Below are positions 13,862 through 14,150 of a stretch of DNA of 14,150 nt, in pieces. The translations under genes and the position numbers were made by a program. The stretch is from Phycisphaerales bacterium UBA2396 (lineage in GTDB: Bacteria; Planctomycetota; Phycisphaerae; Phycisphaerales; UBA1924), in assembly GCA_002343325.1 (NCBI GenBank), contig DDSG01000189.1, positions 352-14,501 of the forward strand, read 5' to 3'. A model generated the notes under the pieces. The model was not told the DNA's origin. It did no database searches and was given only the letters and a program-made list of their open reading frames with translations. How positions within the stretch are numbered: position 1 is the stretch's first letter; each line of letters begins with the position of its first letter.

Positions 13862-13947
13862 CCCCGCGGCGGGGGGGCTTCTTGGCCGGGGGGTCGCCCC
13901 CCCACCAACCGCTCTTTTCGGACCACAACCCTTTCCCGGGGGGGCGC
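13762..13947. repeat. Imperfect inverted repeat (fold-back) at the contig end
   Basis: The segment about 13863-13947 reads as a noisy reverse complement of about 13762-13846, centred near 13854. For example AAGAGCGG at 13793-13800 matches CCGCTCTT at 13909-13916, and GGCCAGAAG (13823-13831) matches CTTCTTGGCC with one extra base. The differences are mostly A/T in the left arm read as G/C in the right arm. Together with the homopolymers that follow, this fits a sequencing or assembly fold-back better than a real palindrome. Confidence 0.7.
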
Positions 13948-14150
13948 GGGGGGGGGGGGGGGGGAGAGCGGGGGGGTGGGGGGGGGGGGGGGGGTGTCGG
14001 GGGGGGGGGTTCCTTTTAAAAAAAAAAAAAAAAAAAACCCCTCTTTTTTTTTTTTTTCTCCCCGGGGCACCTTCTTTTTTTTTTTTACAAAAAAAAAAAA
14101 AAAAACGCTTTCACTCTCTTTTTTTTTTTTTTTTTAATTTAATTTTTTTT
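13948..14150. other. Low-quality homopolymer tail, no genetic content
   Basis: The last 200 bases are almost only homopolymers: G runs up to about 14010, an A run at 14018-14037, T runs at 14044-14057 and 14074-14086, a second A run, and a final T-rich stretch. Composition departs abruptly from the GC-rich, mixed sequence before it. Frames that stay open across it encode only Gly, Lys, Phe or Pro strings. I treat it as base-calling or assembly noise, not as a gene, terminator or repeat. Confidence 0.88.

Noticed and set aside
13625..14137. Long open frames on both strands running into the right end
   Set aside because: Beyond about 13860 they encode only Gly, Lys, Phe and Pro strings made by homopolymers and the inverted copy. 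The piece before it (from ATG 13745, plus strand) is too short to support as a divergent gene.
14018..14150. Poly-T runs after GC-rich sequence, which could suggest terminators
   Set aside because: The runs alternate A and T over more than 100 bases without stable stems at the right spacing, and follow clear base-calling decay.

Overview
The window is about 14 kb of GC-rich bacterial chromosome with tightly packed genes, short or overlapping junctions, and no tRNA, rRNA, CRISPR array or insertion sequence that I can see. The protein types (a long BatA-like von Willebrand A membrane protein, a divergent type II secretion / type IV pilus locus, a large orphan lipoprotein) and the composition suggest an environmental planctomycete, possibly of the Phycisphaerae. 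This is an inference from style and context, not from a marker gene. The last roughly 300 bases are homopolymer-rich contig-end noise.

Layout. (i) Positions 1-2834, plus strand: the 3' end of an unidentified gene, rlmE (23S rRNA 2'-O-methyltransferase), and a 669-residue BatA-type vWA membrane protein whose ATG overlaps the rlmE stop as ATGA. (ii) 2812-4560, minus strand: a 582-residue predicted lipoprotein of unknown function, meeting the vWA gene tail to tail with a 23-bp overlap of coding sequence. (iii) 4695-5342, plus strand: a small (TalC-type) transaldolase, divergent from the lipoprotein gene. (iv) 5365-13679, minus strand: one long operon for a type II secretion / type IV pilus-like machine, reading PilZ, GspE, GspF, GspG, GspH, GspI-like, GspJ-like, a short PilX/GspK-like minor pseudopilin, GspL (PilM-PilN-like fusion), GspM/PilO-like, and a PilP/GspB-like protein. 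(v) 13680-14150: the presumed operon promoter region, then an inverted, degraded copy of the sequence just before it and poly-G, poly-A and poly-T runs, which I read as a fold-back or low-quality artefact.

How the genes fit together. GspE is the cytoplasmic ATPase and GspF the inner-membrane platform. GspG should be the major pseudopilin, and the GspH/I/J/K-like proteins the tip or priming complex. The last three genes form an inner-membrane assembly platform whose order (PilM+N, PilO, PilP) is that of the pilus alignment complex. The leading PilZ gene suggests that cyclic di-GMP controls the system. No secretin (GspD/PilQ), canonical GspC or prepilin peptidase is present, so these must be encoded elsewhere. 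Most junctions in the operon are 4-bp ATGA/GTGA overlaps, which implies coupled translation at fixed ratios.
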